The notes under the pieces were generated by a model. It was not told the DNA's origin, searched no databases, and worked only from the letters and a program-made list of their open reading frames with translations. The translations under genes were made by a program, and so were the position numbers. 17,853 nucleotides of DNA from JAIOTH01 sp964486685 (lineage in GTDB: Bacteria; Patescibacteriota; Patescibacteriia; UBA1558; S5-K13), in assembly GCA_964486685.1 (NCBI GenBank), contig CAZAOE010000022.1, positions 1 to 17,853 on the forward strand, read 5' to 3'. Of the stretch, positions 7,540 through 14,200 are shown piece after piece (within the stretch, counting starts at the first letter, position 1; the number at the start of each line of letters is the position of its first letter).

Positions 7540-7716
7540 ATGTTAAAAGTTAATTTAGAAAAATGTATTGGTTGTGGTACTTGTATATCTATCTGTCCTG
7601 ATTGTTTTAAAATGAATGATGATGGTAAAGCAGAGTTTAGTTGTAAGGGCGATAAGTGTCCTTGTGATTTTGATGATGTAATAGCAGCTTGTCCGGTTGA
7701 TGCGATTAGTAAATAA
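7540..7716 (+). CDS. small [4Fe-4S] ferredoxin
   Basis: A 58-residue electron carrier. The protein begins MLKVNLEKCIGCGTC, and the single-cluster pattern of Thermotoga/Desulfovibrio-type ferredoxins is clear: C9, C12 and C15 (CxxCxxC), then C51 followed by proline (ACPVDAI). By comparison with that family, C19 and one of C40/C42 are placed to form the extra disulfide or a partial second site; C22 and C35 are additional cysteines. The acidic stretch NDDGKAEF separates the two halves, as is usual. The ATG at 7540 is the only start that keeps the N-terminal strand. It has its own promoter upstream and a hairpin terminator at 7757-7787. Its redox partner is not in this window. Near-identical AT-rich direct repeats flank the gene. 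Confidence 0.93.
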   Translation: MLKVNLEKCIGCGTCISICPDCFKMNDDGKAEFSCKGDKCPCDFDDVIAACPVDAISK

Positions 7717-7756
7717 TAAGCTAATAGTGTAATTGATTAATAGGTTAATAGAAAAT

Positions 7757-7787
7757 AAAAAACGCTCATATTTTTTGAGGCGTTTTT
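7757..7787. terminator. bidirectional terminator between ferredoxin and the YdjM-like gene
   Basis: AAAAAACGC-TCA pairs with TGA-GGCGTTTTTT around a T-rich loop, with one bulge. A- and T-runs flank the stem on both sides, so it can stop the ferredoxin transcript and the convergent gene that ends at 7801. Confidence 0.75.
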
Positions 7788-7800
7788 TGTTTTTAAAAAT

Positions 7801-8250
7801 TTATTTTAGTAAAAAATAACAGATAACTATCGGGATTAATTGAAATGAGTATTCAAAGATATATTTAGGTTTATAACCAATTAATTTATGACAAGCCATA
7901 TTAATGTCATCAGCCCATTTTAAAAAACGAAAATTAGTAATTCTATAAAGCCCCCATAAAATGTCTGGTAAAATAGCCCCGCTAATTGCAAAAAATATAT
8001 GATAGATATTAAATTGAAAATTTTTGTAGATTATAAAACTAATAATTATGACAAACAGAAAATCTAAACCAGCCATTAAAAATAAATTTATATTTTTATT
8101 TTTTAAACCCTTGCTAATGCCACCCCCATCCCCATGTGGAATAATATCTAAAATATAATGCAATAAAAAATTTACTATAAATAATAGTAAAGGATTGGGA
8201 ATATATTTGACGCTAGTTAGGGCCACCAATGAATGAATTGTTAAATACAT
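7801..8250 (-). CDS. YdjM/DUF457-like membrane-bound putative metal-dependent hydrolase
   Basis: A 149-residue hydrophobic protein with about four membrane segments (roughly 8-36, 55-76, 83-104 and 133-148). The pattern H6, then HYILDIIPHGD (H31, D35, H39, D41), then GAILPD (D96), resembles the histidine/aspartate layout of the YdjM/DUF457 family of inner-membrane proteins related to zinc-dependent phospholipase-like hydrolases. The short length and small second half are typical of Patescibacteria members. The activity is unproven. The start is supported by an extended -10, TGTTATAAT, six bases before the ATG, so the mRNA is probably leaderless. It converges on the ferredoxin gene with a shared terminator. 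Family assignment is moderate. Confidence 0.7.
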   Translation of the reverse strand: MYLTIHSLVALTSVKYIPNPLLLFIVNFLLHYILDIIPHGDGGGISKGLKNKNINLFLMAGLDFLFVIIISFIIYKNFQFNIYHIFFAISGAILPDILWGLYRITNFRFLKWADDINMACHKLIGYKPKYIFEYSFQLIPIVICYFLLK

Positions 8251-8256
8251 ATTTAT

Positions 8257-8265
8257 ATTATAACA
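8257..8265 (-). promoter_or_regulatory. extended -10 giving a leaderless mRNA
   Basis: On the minus strand TGTTATAAT is followed by six bases (ATAAAT) and then the ATG of the YdjM-like gene. The predicted start site coincides with the start codon. No good -35 box is seen. Confidence 0.6.
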
Positions 8266-8334
8266 TATTTATTTAAGAGAGATTAATTGACTAAAGATAG
8301 TATTTTATTTATAATAATAAACGATTTTAAAAAT

Positions 8335-8442
8335 ATGCCGAAGTGCCCTCCTTCGCTATCAGCTTCCTCCTCCGCATCTGCTTCCCCCTTCGCTCTTCGA
8401 GCTTCGGAGGACAAGTCGGAGGACAGGTCGGAGGACAAATGG
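8335..8442. repeat. GC-rich repeat with 12-bp tandem units
   Basis: A C/T-rich tract rich in CTTCG and CCTCC motifs is followed by three 12-base units TCGGAGGACARG-like at 8404-8415, 8416-8427 and 8428-8439. Short inverted segments (CGAAG/CTTCG, TCCGAAGC-like) allow folding. Open frames through it have repetitive, non-protein-like composition. It fills most of the 253-base gap 8251-8503. Confidence 0.6.
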
Positions 8443-8503
8443 TAATTGTTAAATGTAAAATTTTTGGTAATAAAAATAAAATAAAACAAAATTTTTTAAT
8501 TTA

Positions 8504-8589
8504 GCCGAAGTGGCGGAATTGGTATACGCGCACGACTTAAAATCGTGTGGACTTTGTCCATGAGAGTTCAAGTCTCTCCTTCGGCACCA
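8504..8589 (+). tRNA. tRNA-Leu (anticodon TAA)
   Basis: It has a 7-bp acceptor stem, GCCGAAG/CTTCGGC, discriminator A and encoded CCA. The anticodon arm is CACGA-CTTAAAA-TCGTG with TAA at 34-36. A long class II variable arm (GGACTTTGTCC) and T arm GAGAG-TTCAAGT-CTCTC follow. It reads UUA, a frequent codon here. Confidence 0.96.
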
Positions 8590-8629
8590 TTGACAATAAG
8601 TTAAATATTTATTATCATCTCTATATCAT

Positions 8630-8706
8630 CGCGGGGTAGAGCAGTCTGGCAGCTCGTCAGGCCCATAACCTGAAGGTCGCGGGTTCAAATCCCGCCCCCG
8701 CTACCA
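8630..8706 (+). tRNA. initiator tRNA-fMet (CAT), variant
   Basis: Initiator features: a C1-U72 mismatch at the top of the acceptor stem (usual bacterial form C1-A72), the purine-pyrimidine pair A11-U24 in the D stem, and anticodon CAT. CCA is encoded. Two deviations: the anticodon stem is TCAGG/CCTGA, so the first of the usual three G-C pairs is A29-U41, and position 33 is C instead of the near-universal U (loop CCCATAA). Confidence 0.94.
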
Positions 8707-8735
8707 TAAACCATTCGTTTCACTCAGGTTTATGG
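8704..8735. repeat. hairpin overlapping the 3' CCA of tRNA-fMet
   Basis: A perfect 9-bp inverted repeat, CCATAAACC (8704-8712) with GGTTTATGG (8727-8735), has a 14-base loop. Its left arm begins with the encoded CCA of the tRNA. Confidence 0.6.
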
Positions 8736-8763
8736 CAGCGCCAATTATTTTAAATAAATGGCT

Positions 8764-8799
8764 TGCCGTGAACTCGAACGAAGTGAGCAGTTCATGGCA
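8764..8799. repeat. hairpin overlapping the 5' end of elongator tRNA-Met
   Basis: TGCCGTGAACT (8764-8774) pairs with AGTTCATGGCA (8789-8799), 11 bp with one wobble, also with a 14-base loop. The right arm includes the first four bases of the next tRNA (from 8796). The loop, CGAACGAAGTGAGC, shares CGAA and GTGAG motifs with the complement of the loop of the hairpin at 8704-8735. Confidence 0.6.
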
Positions 8800-8872
8800 G
8801 GGTAGCTCAGTTGGTTAGAGCGCGGGACTCATAAGCCCGAGGTCGTGGGTTCAATCCCCACCCCTGCTACCA
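8796..8872 (+). tRNA. elongator tRNA-Met (CAT)
   Basis: Acceptor stem GGCAGGG/CCCTGCT with a terminal G1-U72 wobble, as in Bacillus elongator tRNA-Met, then A73 and encoded CCA. The D arm is AGCTCAGTTGGTTAGAGC and the T arm GTGGG-TTCAATC-CCCAC. The anticodon is CAT in CTCATAA. The pair closing the loop is a mismatch, A31-G39. A lysidine-type tRNA-Ile2 also carries a CAT gene anticodon and is not fully excluded, but the G1-U72 end favours Met. Confidence 0.88.
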
Positions 8873-8886
8873 AGCCATATTCTTAT

Positions 8887-8906
8887 CATCCGAAAGGGTG
8901 TTTTTT
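8887..8906 (+). terminator. terminator of the tRNA cluster
   Basis: CATCC pairs with GGGTG (one wobble) across a GAAA tetraloop and is followed by six T, 14 bases after the last tRNA. Confidence 0.8.
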
Positions 8907-8920
8907 GTTATCTATTTTTC

Positions 8921-8957
8921 TGTTATAATAGAACTATATTTTGACAGATGTCAAAAT
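8921..8957 (+). promoter_or_regulatory. parA promoter with overlapping operator-like palindrome
   Basis: TGTTATAAT (8921-8929) is a perfect extended -10. The predicted start is near 8936. Directly over it lies a perfect palindrome with 9-bp arms, ATTTTGACA (8938-8946) and TGTCAAAAT (8949-8957), with a two-base centre. This is a classical repressor-operator position. The parA ATG is about 190 bases downstream. Confidence 0.55.
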
Positions 8958-9055
8958 TTAGAAATTCTAAGCACTAAGCCCTAAATTCTAAACAAGTTCA
9001 AACATCTAAATATAAATGGCCAAAATGTAATTAATAAAGAGTATTAAATAGAGAT

Positions 9056-9097
9056 TTTTCAAATTTTGAAAATTTGGATTTAGAGATTGTTTATAAT
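9056..9097 (+). promoter_or_regulatory. second palindrome and -10 box upstream of parA
   Basis: TTTTCAAA-T-TTTGAAAA (9056-9072) is a perfect 8-bp-arm palindrome. A TATAAT follows at 9092-9097, 31 bases before the parA ATG, with no well-spaced -35. The surrounding 8957-9119 is A/T-rich with long, loosely complementary arms (TAAATTCTAAA-type on the left, TTTAGAATTTA-type on the right). Confidence 0.4.
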
Positions 9098-9128
9098 TTA
9101 GTATTTAGAATTTATTATTTAATTTTTT

Positions 9129-9908
9129 ATGTCTCAAACAATCGCGGTAGTAAATCAAAAGGGTGGAGTAGGAAAAACAACAACTGCTATTAATTTGGCA
9201 GCTTATTTAACATATTTAGGAAAAAAAGTATTAGTAATTGATGTTGATTCTCAGGGCAATGCTTCTTCTGGATTAGGTATTGATTATAAAAATTTAGATA
9301 ATGGAATGTATGAAGTTTTGGTTCCGGGGCCAATTAATATGAAAAATGTTATAATTTCTACTTCTTTAGATGGTCTACATTTAGCACCAGCTACCCCTGA
9401 TTTGGCTGGAGCCAGCGTGGATTTGGTGAATTTAGATGCTAGAGAATATCAATTATTAAATAATTTAAAAGAGATTTATGATTATTATGATTTTATTCTA
9501 ATTGATTGTCCGCCTTCTTTGGGGCTTTTAACAATTAATGCTTTAGTAGCCGCGGATCAGGTTTTAATTCCAGTGCAATGTGAATACTATGCTTTAGAGG
9601 GTTTGGGCCAATTAATAAATACAATTGAACTTATTAAAGATAATTTAAATGATAAATTGAATATTTTAGGAGCGGTTTTAACCATGTATGATAAAAGAAA
9701 TAGATTAAGCGAACAGGTTTTTTATGAAATATATAAATATTTTCCCAATAAAATTTTTCGGACAGTAATACCTAGAAATGTTAGGTTGGCTGAGGCGCCT
9801 TCGCATGGGAAAAGTATTTTAGATTATAGCCCTAAATCTCCTGGAGCCAAGGCCTATGAAAGATTGGCTAGAGAAATTGTGACTTCTTATAATATTTTCA
9901 AAGTTTAA
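9129..9908 (+). CDS. parA: chromosome partitioning ATPase ParA/Soj
   Basis: Deviant-Walker P-loop ATPase that binds DNA cooperatively with ATP and moves ParB-bound origin regions. The 259 residues are standard for the chromosomal Soj type, which lacks the N-terminal helix-turn-helix of plasmid P1-type ParA. The deviant Walker A is KGGVGKTT at 11-18 (both signature lysines), Walker A' is VIDVDSQGN at 36-44, and Walker B is LIDCPPS at 124-130. The C-terminal RNVRLAEAPSHGKSI segment is typical. There is no Shine-Dalgarno sequence. It lies 185 bases before parB in the same orientation and downstream of a promoter with an operator-like palindrome at 8938-8957. Identification is secure. Confidence 0.96.
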   Translation: MSQTIAVVNQKGGVGKTTTAINLAAYLTYLGKKVLVIDVDSQGNASSGLGIDYKNLDNGMYEVLVPGPINMKNVIISTSLDGLHLAPATPDLAGASVDLVNLDAREYQLLNNLKEIYDYYDFILIDCPPSLGLLTINALVAADQVLIPVQCEYYALEGLGQLINTIELIKDNLNDKLNILGAVLTMYDKRNRLSEQVFYEIYKYFPNKIFRTVIPRNVRLAEAPSHGKSILDYSPKSPGAKAYERLAREIVTSYNIFKV

Positions 9909-9939
9909 AATTCACCCCCTCTCCCTCCCCCTTACTAAT

Positions 9940-9970
9940 CCTGCCTGTCGCCTGTCTGTCGGTAGGCAGG
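9940..9970. repeat. CCTGCCT...AGGCAGG palindrome
   Basis: CCTGCCT (9940-9946) pairs with AGGCAGG (9964-9970) around a CTGTC-rich loop, with a C/T-rich tract (CACCCCCTCTCCCTCCCCC) just upstream. Related CTGCCTGTCGG/CAGACAGG and GCAGGCAGG motifs recur at 15630-15680 and 16750-16816. Confidence 0.6.
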
Positions 9971-10014
9971 GAAATTAAAAATTGAAAATTTACCCCCACA
10001 CCTAGTAAAAATAA

Positions 10015-10089
10015 TTAAAATTTATAATTTAAAATTAATATAATCCTTCCTTTCATTTGAAATTTAAAATTTATAATTTAAAATTAATA
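10015..10089. repeat. 26-bp AT-rich direct repeat before parB
   Basis: Identical 26-base copies, beginning TTAAAATTTATAATTTAAAA, lie at 10015-10040 and 10064-10089. The second holds a TATAAT (10072-10077) 16 bases before the parB ATG and may supply a short-leader promoter. Confidence 0.6.
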
Positions 10090-10093
10090 ATAT

Positions 10094-10969
10094 ATGTCTA
10101 AATACGGTTTAGGAAGGGGACTAGGTTCCCTTATACCAAAAAAGAATGACTTTAAGGTTGTTTATCCTATTAAAAGTGGCGAAGAGGATGTTATTATTAA
10201 AGAAAAAGTTGTTGATATTAGGGTGGAAAAAATAAAAGCTAATCCTTGGCAACCGCGAAGTAATTTTGACAAAGAAAAATTAGATGAATTAGTTAATTCT
10301 ATTCGCGAGCATGGTATAATTCAGCCCTTAATTTTAACTAAAACAGAAGACGGGTATGAATTGGTGGCCGGAGAAAGAAGATTAAAGGCCGCTAAAATTT
10401 TAGGTATGTTTAGAGCGCCGGCCATTATTAGAAATATAGAAGATATTAAAAAGTTAGAATTAGCTTTAATTGAAAATGTTCAACGCAGTAATTTGAATTT
10501 ATTAGAAGAATCAAGGGCCTATCATAGATTAATGACTGAATTTAGTTTAACCCAAGAAGAAGTAGCTCAAAAAGTTAGTAAGAGTCGTTCCAATATTGCT
10601 AATATTTTAAGATTAGAAAATTTACCCGCATCTATTAAAAAATATTTAAATGATGAAAGAATAAGTTTTGGACACGCTAAATTATTACTGGCTTTAGATA
10701 GTGAAAAAAAACAGCAGGATTTATTAAAGAAAATTTTAATGGATGATTTAAATGTGCGAGATACAGAAAATGAAGTTAAAAAAGTTTCTGTTAAAGCTCA
10801 TCAAAGAGCAATTCAAAAAGACCCCAATCTCTTAGCTCAAGAAGAGGCCTTAAGGAATTATTTAAATACTAAAGTTCAGATTAAAAATAAAAAAGGCCGA
10901 GGCAATATAAAGATAGATTATTATTCTAAGGAAGAGTTAAATGAGATCTTGAATAAGATATTGGAATAG
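10094..10969 (+). CDS. parB: chromosome partitioning protein ParB/Spo0J
   Basis: CTP-dependent DNA clamp that loads at parS and spreads, recruiting ParA and condensin. In the 291 residues one sees the N-terminal ParA-stimulating peptide GLGRGLGSLIP (5-15), the ParB CTPase domain with NPWQPR (50-55), GERR (93-96) and ENVQRSNLN (127-135), then a helix-turn-helix (about 151-175, SLTQEEVAQKVSKSRSNIAN) and a C-terminal dimerisation region. The start gives the intact ParA-interaction peptide. It follows parA with no terminator between them and ends at the tandem repeat and terminator at 10973-11033. No full 16-bp parS palindrome was found in this window, so its sites lie elsewhere or diverge from consensus. 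Confidence 0.96.
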   Translation: MSKYGLGRGLGSLIPKKNDFKVVYPIKSGEEDVIIKEKVVDIRVEKIKANPWQPRSNFDKEKLDELVNSIREHGIIQPLILTKTEDGYELVAGERRLKAAKILGMFRAPAIIRNIEDIKKLELALIENVQRSNLNLLEESRAYHRLMTEFSLTQEEVAQKVSKSRSNIANILRLENLPASIKKYLNDERISFGHAKLLLALDSEKKQQDLLKKILMDDLNVRDTENEVKKVSVKAHQRAIQKDPNLLAQEEALRNYLNTKVQIKNKKGRGNIKIDYYSKEELNEILNKILE

Positions 10970-10972
10970 TTA

Positions 10973-11000
10973 GTAGTTCGTAGTTCGTAGTTCGTAGTTA
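10973..11000 (+). repeat. 7-bp tandem repeat GTAGTTC
   Basis: Four head-to-tail copies (10973, 10980, 10987, 10994; the last ends in A instead of C) start four bases after the parB stop. Confidence 0.8.
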
Positions 11001-11004
11001 ATTT

Positions 11005-11033
11005 AAAAAAGCCTTTATTTATAAGGTTTTTTT
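11005..11033 (+). terminator. parAB terminator
   Basis: AAAAAAGCCTT (11005-11015, G bulged) pairs with AAGGTTTTTT after a seven-base loop and runs into a T-tract. Confidence 0.7.
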
Positions 11034-11074
11034 GTTTATTTTTATGTAATATATTTACAATATTGTCAAGGATT

Positions 11075-11119
11075 TTATCCACTTAATCTCTTGATTTTTT
11101 AGTTAATTTGCGCTAAAAT
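11075..11119 (+). promoter_or_regulatory. gyrA promoter with a DnaA-box-like site
   Basis: TTGATT (11091-11096), a 17-base spacer and TAAAAT (11114-11119) form a good promoter about 130 bases before gyrA. Eight bases upstream of the -35 lies TTATCCACT (11075-11083), one base from the DnaA-box consensus. Confidence 0.5.
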
Positions 11120-11123
11120 AAAG

Positions 11124-11145
11124 ATGACTAAAGTAGTCGTTTTTG
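11124..11145 (+). promoter_or_regulatory. hairpin with T-run at the 5' end of the gyrA leader
   Basis: ATGACTA (11124-11130) pairs with TAGTCGT (11134-11140), with one wobble, around an AAG loop, followed by a T-run (TTTTTG with the stem's last T). It would form in the first bases of the predicted transcript (start near 11126), so it may stabilise the RNA or attenuate. It is weak as an ordinary terminator. Confidence 0.35.
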
Positions 11146-11179
11146 TTTATTTATAGAGGATAAATTGTTGAATTGTTTT

Positions 11180-11238
11180 ATTGTTAAATTGTTAATATTA
11201 TTTTAAAAAACGGTTTAACGGTAGAACAATTTAACAAT
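11180..11238 (+). promoter_or_regulatory. long inverted repeat in the gyrA leader
   Basis: ATTGTTAAATTGTT (11180-11193) and AACAATTTAACAAT (11225-11238) form a perfect 14-bp stem around a 31-base loop. The stem ends 14 bases before the gyrA ATG, and the outer flanks remain largely complementary. It is A/T-rich and resembles simple ATTGTTA-type intergenic repeats. Confidence 0.55.
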
Positions 11239-11252
11239 GTAACAACTTACTA

Positions 11253-14200
11253 ATGTCTTGGAAAGTTAAAAAGGTAAAAGCAAAGTCAAAGGAAAAATCT
11301 CTTCCTAAAAAAAAGAGCCCTGTTAAAGTTGCGAAGAAAGTTGTAAAAAAATCTAAAAAAATTCTGCAAAAAACAAGTGCTTCTCTTAGTGTTAAGAAAA
11401 AAATTAACCAACCAGTTAAAAAAGATATTAAGAAAAAACCAGTAAAAAAAATTCGGCCTATTTCAAGTACAAAAAAAATTAAAACCAGCCCTAAAAAGAA
11501 AATTAAACAAGATAAAAAGATTCAAAAAATTCAACTAAAAGAAAAAATAGAAGATTCTAAAGAGGAAACAAAGAAGGAAAATAAAAAAATCAAGAAACAG
11601 ATTGCTAAAGAAAAATTTGCTGAGCAAATTATGGACAAGAACACTGGCACAGAAGATATTTTAGATAAGAAGATGGAAGGATTAAATATTGTTAGAACTC
11701 CAAATGGTAAAAATGTTTTTGACCAGCCCATAGTTGAAGAAATGAAAAGTTCATATCTTGATTATGCTATGAGCGTTATTGTTGCTCGGGCTTTGCCAGA
11801 TGTTCGTGATGGTTTAAAACCAGTACATCGGAGAATTCTTTATGCCATGTGGAAACTTGGCTTGAAACCAAGTGCTAAATTTAGAAAATCTGCTACTGTA
11901 GTTGGTGAAGTTTTAGGTAAATATCATCCTCATGGAGATACTTCTGTTTATGATGCAATGGTGCGAATGGCCCAAGAGTTTTCATTGAGATATATGTTGG
12001 TTAATGGCCAAGGTAATTTTGGTTCCATAGATGGCGATGGCGCAGCAGCTATGCGTTATTGTATTACTGGAGATTCATTGATATTAACTGACCAAGGAAT
12101 TTTGCCAATTAAAAATATTTCTGAAAAAAAAGAGGCCAAAATTAATTTAAAGGTATTGTCTTATAATGGTCAAAAAAGTTCTGCTGTAAAATTTTTTAAT
12201 TCCGGTCAGCATCAGATTATAGAATTGCAAACAAAATTAGGTTATCAAATCAGAGGTTCTTATAATCATCCTTTACTTTGTTGGACTTTGAATAATAATT
12301 TTCCTCAAATAGGATGGAAATTACTAGAAAAAATAACTAAAAATGATTTTGTTTTACTAAACAGAGGACCAAATTTATTTTCTAAAAGGTCTTTAGATTT
12401 AAAGAATTTTATACCTAAGTCAGGCTTTAAAAATCAAGTGCAGCTTCCAGATAAAATGGATAATGATTTAGCTTTTTTATTAGGTGCTTTAGTGAGTGAA
12501 GGAAGTTTTCATCAAGGACAAATAATTTTTAATAATAAGGATAAAGCATTCTATAATAAAATTAAATCTATATTGTCCTTGCAATTTAAAGGGATTCAAA
12601 TATATGAAAGAAAAATTAAGGGGAATTGCAGGGAATTAAGTATATATGAGCAAAAAGTAGTAAAATTTTTAAAAAATATAGGATTGACTAATGTAAAATC
12701 TGATAAAAAAGAAATTCCTTTTTCAATACTGCAGTCAAAGAAAGAAAATATTCATTTCTTTTTGAGGGCTTTATTTGAAGGAGATGGTTCAACAGGATAT
12801 AAAGTTGACAAAAGGCACAATGGACACAGCATAGAGCTTACTTATAATTCGAAAAGTATAGCTTTAATTAAACAATTAAAAATTATTTTATTGAATTTTG
12901 GGATTACCACTACCAGCCCCTATCAAGACAAAAGAAATGGGTGTTATAAGTTAATAATTTTGGGATATGATTCTATTCAGAATTTTAAAAAAGAAATTGA
13001 TTTTTTTTCAGTCAGAAAAAGAAATATTCTTTCTAAGATAGATTCTATAAATCCTGATCGGATGAGTAAGACAGATTTTATACCTTTTTTAAATAATTAT
13101 TTAAGAAAGAAATATAATTCTTCGTTTCTCAAAAAGAATAATTTTGATAGATATTATAATTTAGAAAAAAATTACCAAAAGATAATTTCTATAATTGATG
13201 CTCAAGATAAAAGATTGATTGATTCTCTTTTAAAACAAAAATATTTTTTTAATCAGGTTGTAAGGGTTAAAAAGCTAAATAAAAAAGAAAAAGTTTATTC
13301 TGTGAAGGTTAAGAGCGATTGCCATTCCTTTGTTGCAAATGGTTTTATTAATCATAATACTGAGGCTAAATTACAAAAAATTTCTGAAGAATTGTTGTCG
13401 GATATAGAAAAAGAAACGGTTAATTTTATACCAAATTATGATGGTTCCCAAAAAGAGCCAGCTGTTTTGCCGGCCAAGGTTCCCAATCTTTTATTAAATG
13501 GTTCGATGGGTATTGCTGTCGGTATGGCTACTAATATCCCACCGCATAATTTAAGAGAGGTCGTTGACGCTACTTGTCATTTAATTGAACATCCTCAAGC
13601 GGATGTAGATGCTTTAATGGAATTTATAAAAGGACCTGATTTTCCAACTGGTGGAATTGCCTATGATATTAAAGAACTCAAATTAGCTTATTCAACTGGT
13701 AAGGGTGGTATTGTGGTTCGGGCTAAGACCGAAATAGTAGAGGCCAAGAAAGGATTTAAAATTATTGTTTCCGAGATTCCTTATCAAGTAAACAAAACAA
13801 CTTTATTAGAAAAAATTGCTACCCTAGTTAAAGATAAAAAAATAAAAGGCGTTAGCGATTTAAGAGATGAGTCCAATAAAGATGGCATTAGAATTGTTGT
13901 TTATTTAAAAGATTCGGCTTATCCTAAAAAGATTTTGAATAGCTTATATAAGCACACTCAATTACAAGACAAATTTCATTTTAATATGGTGGCCTTAGTG
14001 GATGGTATTCAACCTAAACTTTTGACTTTGAAAGGAATTTTGAGTGAGTTTATTAAACATAGACAAGAAGTTGTAACTAGAAGAGTAACCTTTGAATTAA
14101 ATAGGGCCAAAGACAGAGCCCATATTTTAGAGGGCTTAGTAATGGCTTTAGAAAAAATTGACGCTATTATTAAAACCATTAAACAATCTAAAGACAAAGA

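Noticed and set aside
8283..8489. 68-codon minus-strand open frame
   Set aside because: It runs through the 12-bp tandem and CTTCG-rich repeat and translates to repetitive SSDLSSDLSS- and EADAEEEAD-like text with no family resemblance.
8796..8872. Calling the third tRNA as lysidine-modified tRNA-Ile2
   Set aside because: A CAT anticodon permits it, but the G1-U72 acceptor end matches Bacillus-type elongator tRNA-Met. Kept as Met with reduced confidence.
10973..11000. CRISPR-like array
   Set aside because: The units are 7 bases, directly adjacent with no spacers; it is a simple tandem repeat.
8938..11252. parS sites near parAB
   Set aside because: I looked for the TGTTTCACGTGAAACA palindrome. 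Only a GTTTCAC half-site (within 8713-8726, in a hairpin loop) is present, with no second half.
12060..13358. Reading the gyrA insertion as a separate gene, frameshift or assembly join
   Set aside because: The insertion is exactly in frame, has all splice-block motifs at its ends, and both flanks join into a perfect GyrA active-site sequence.
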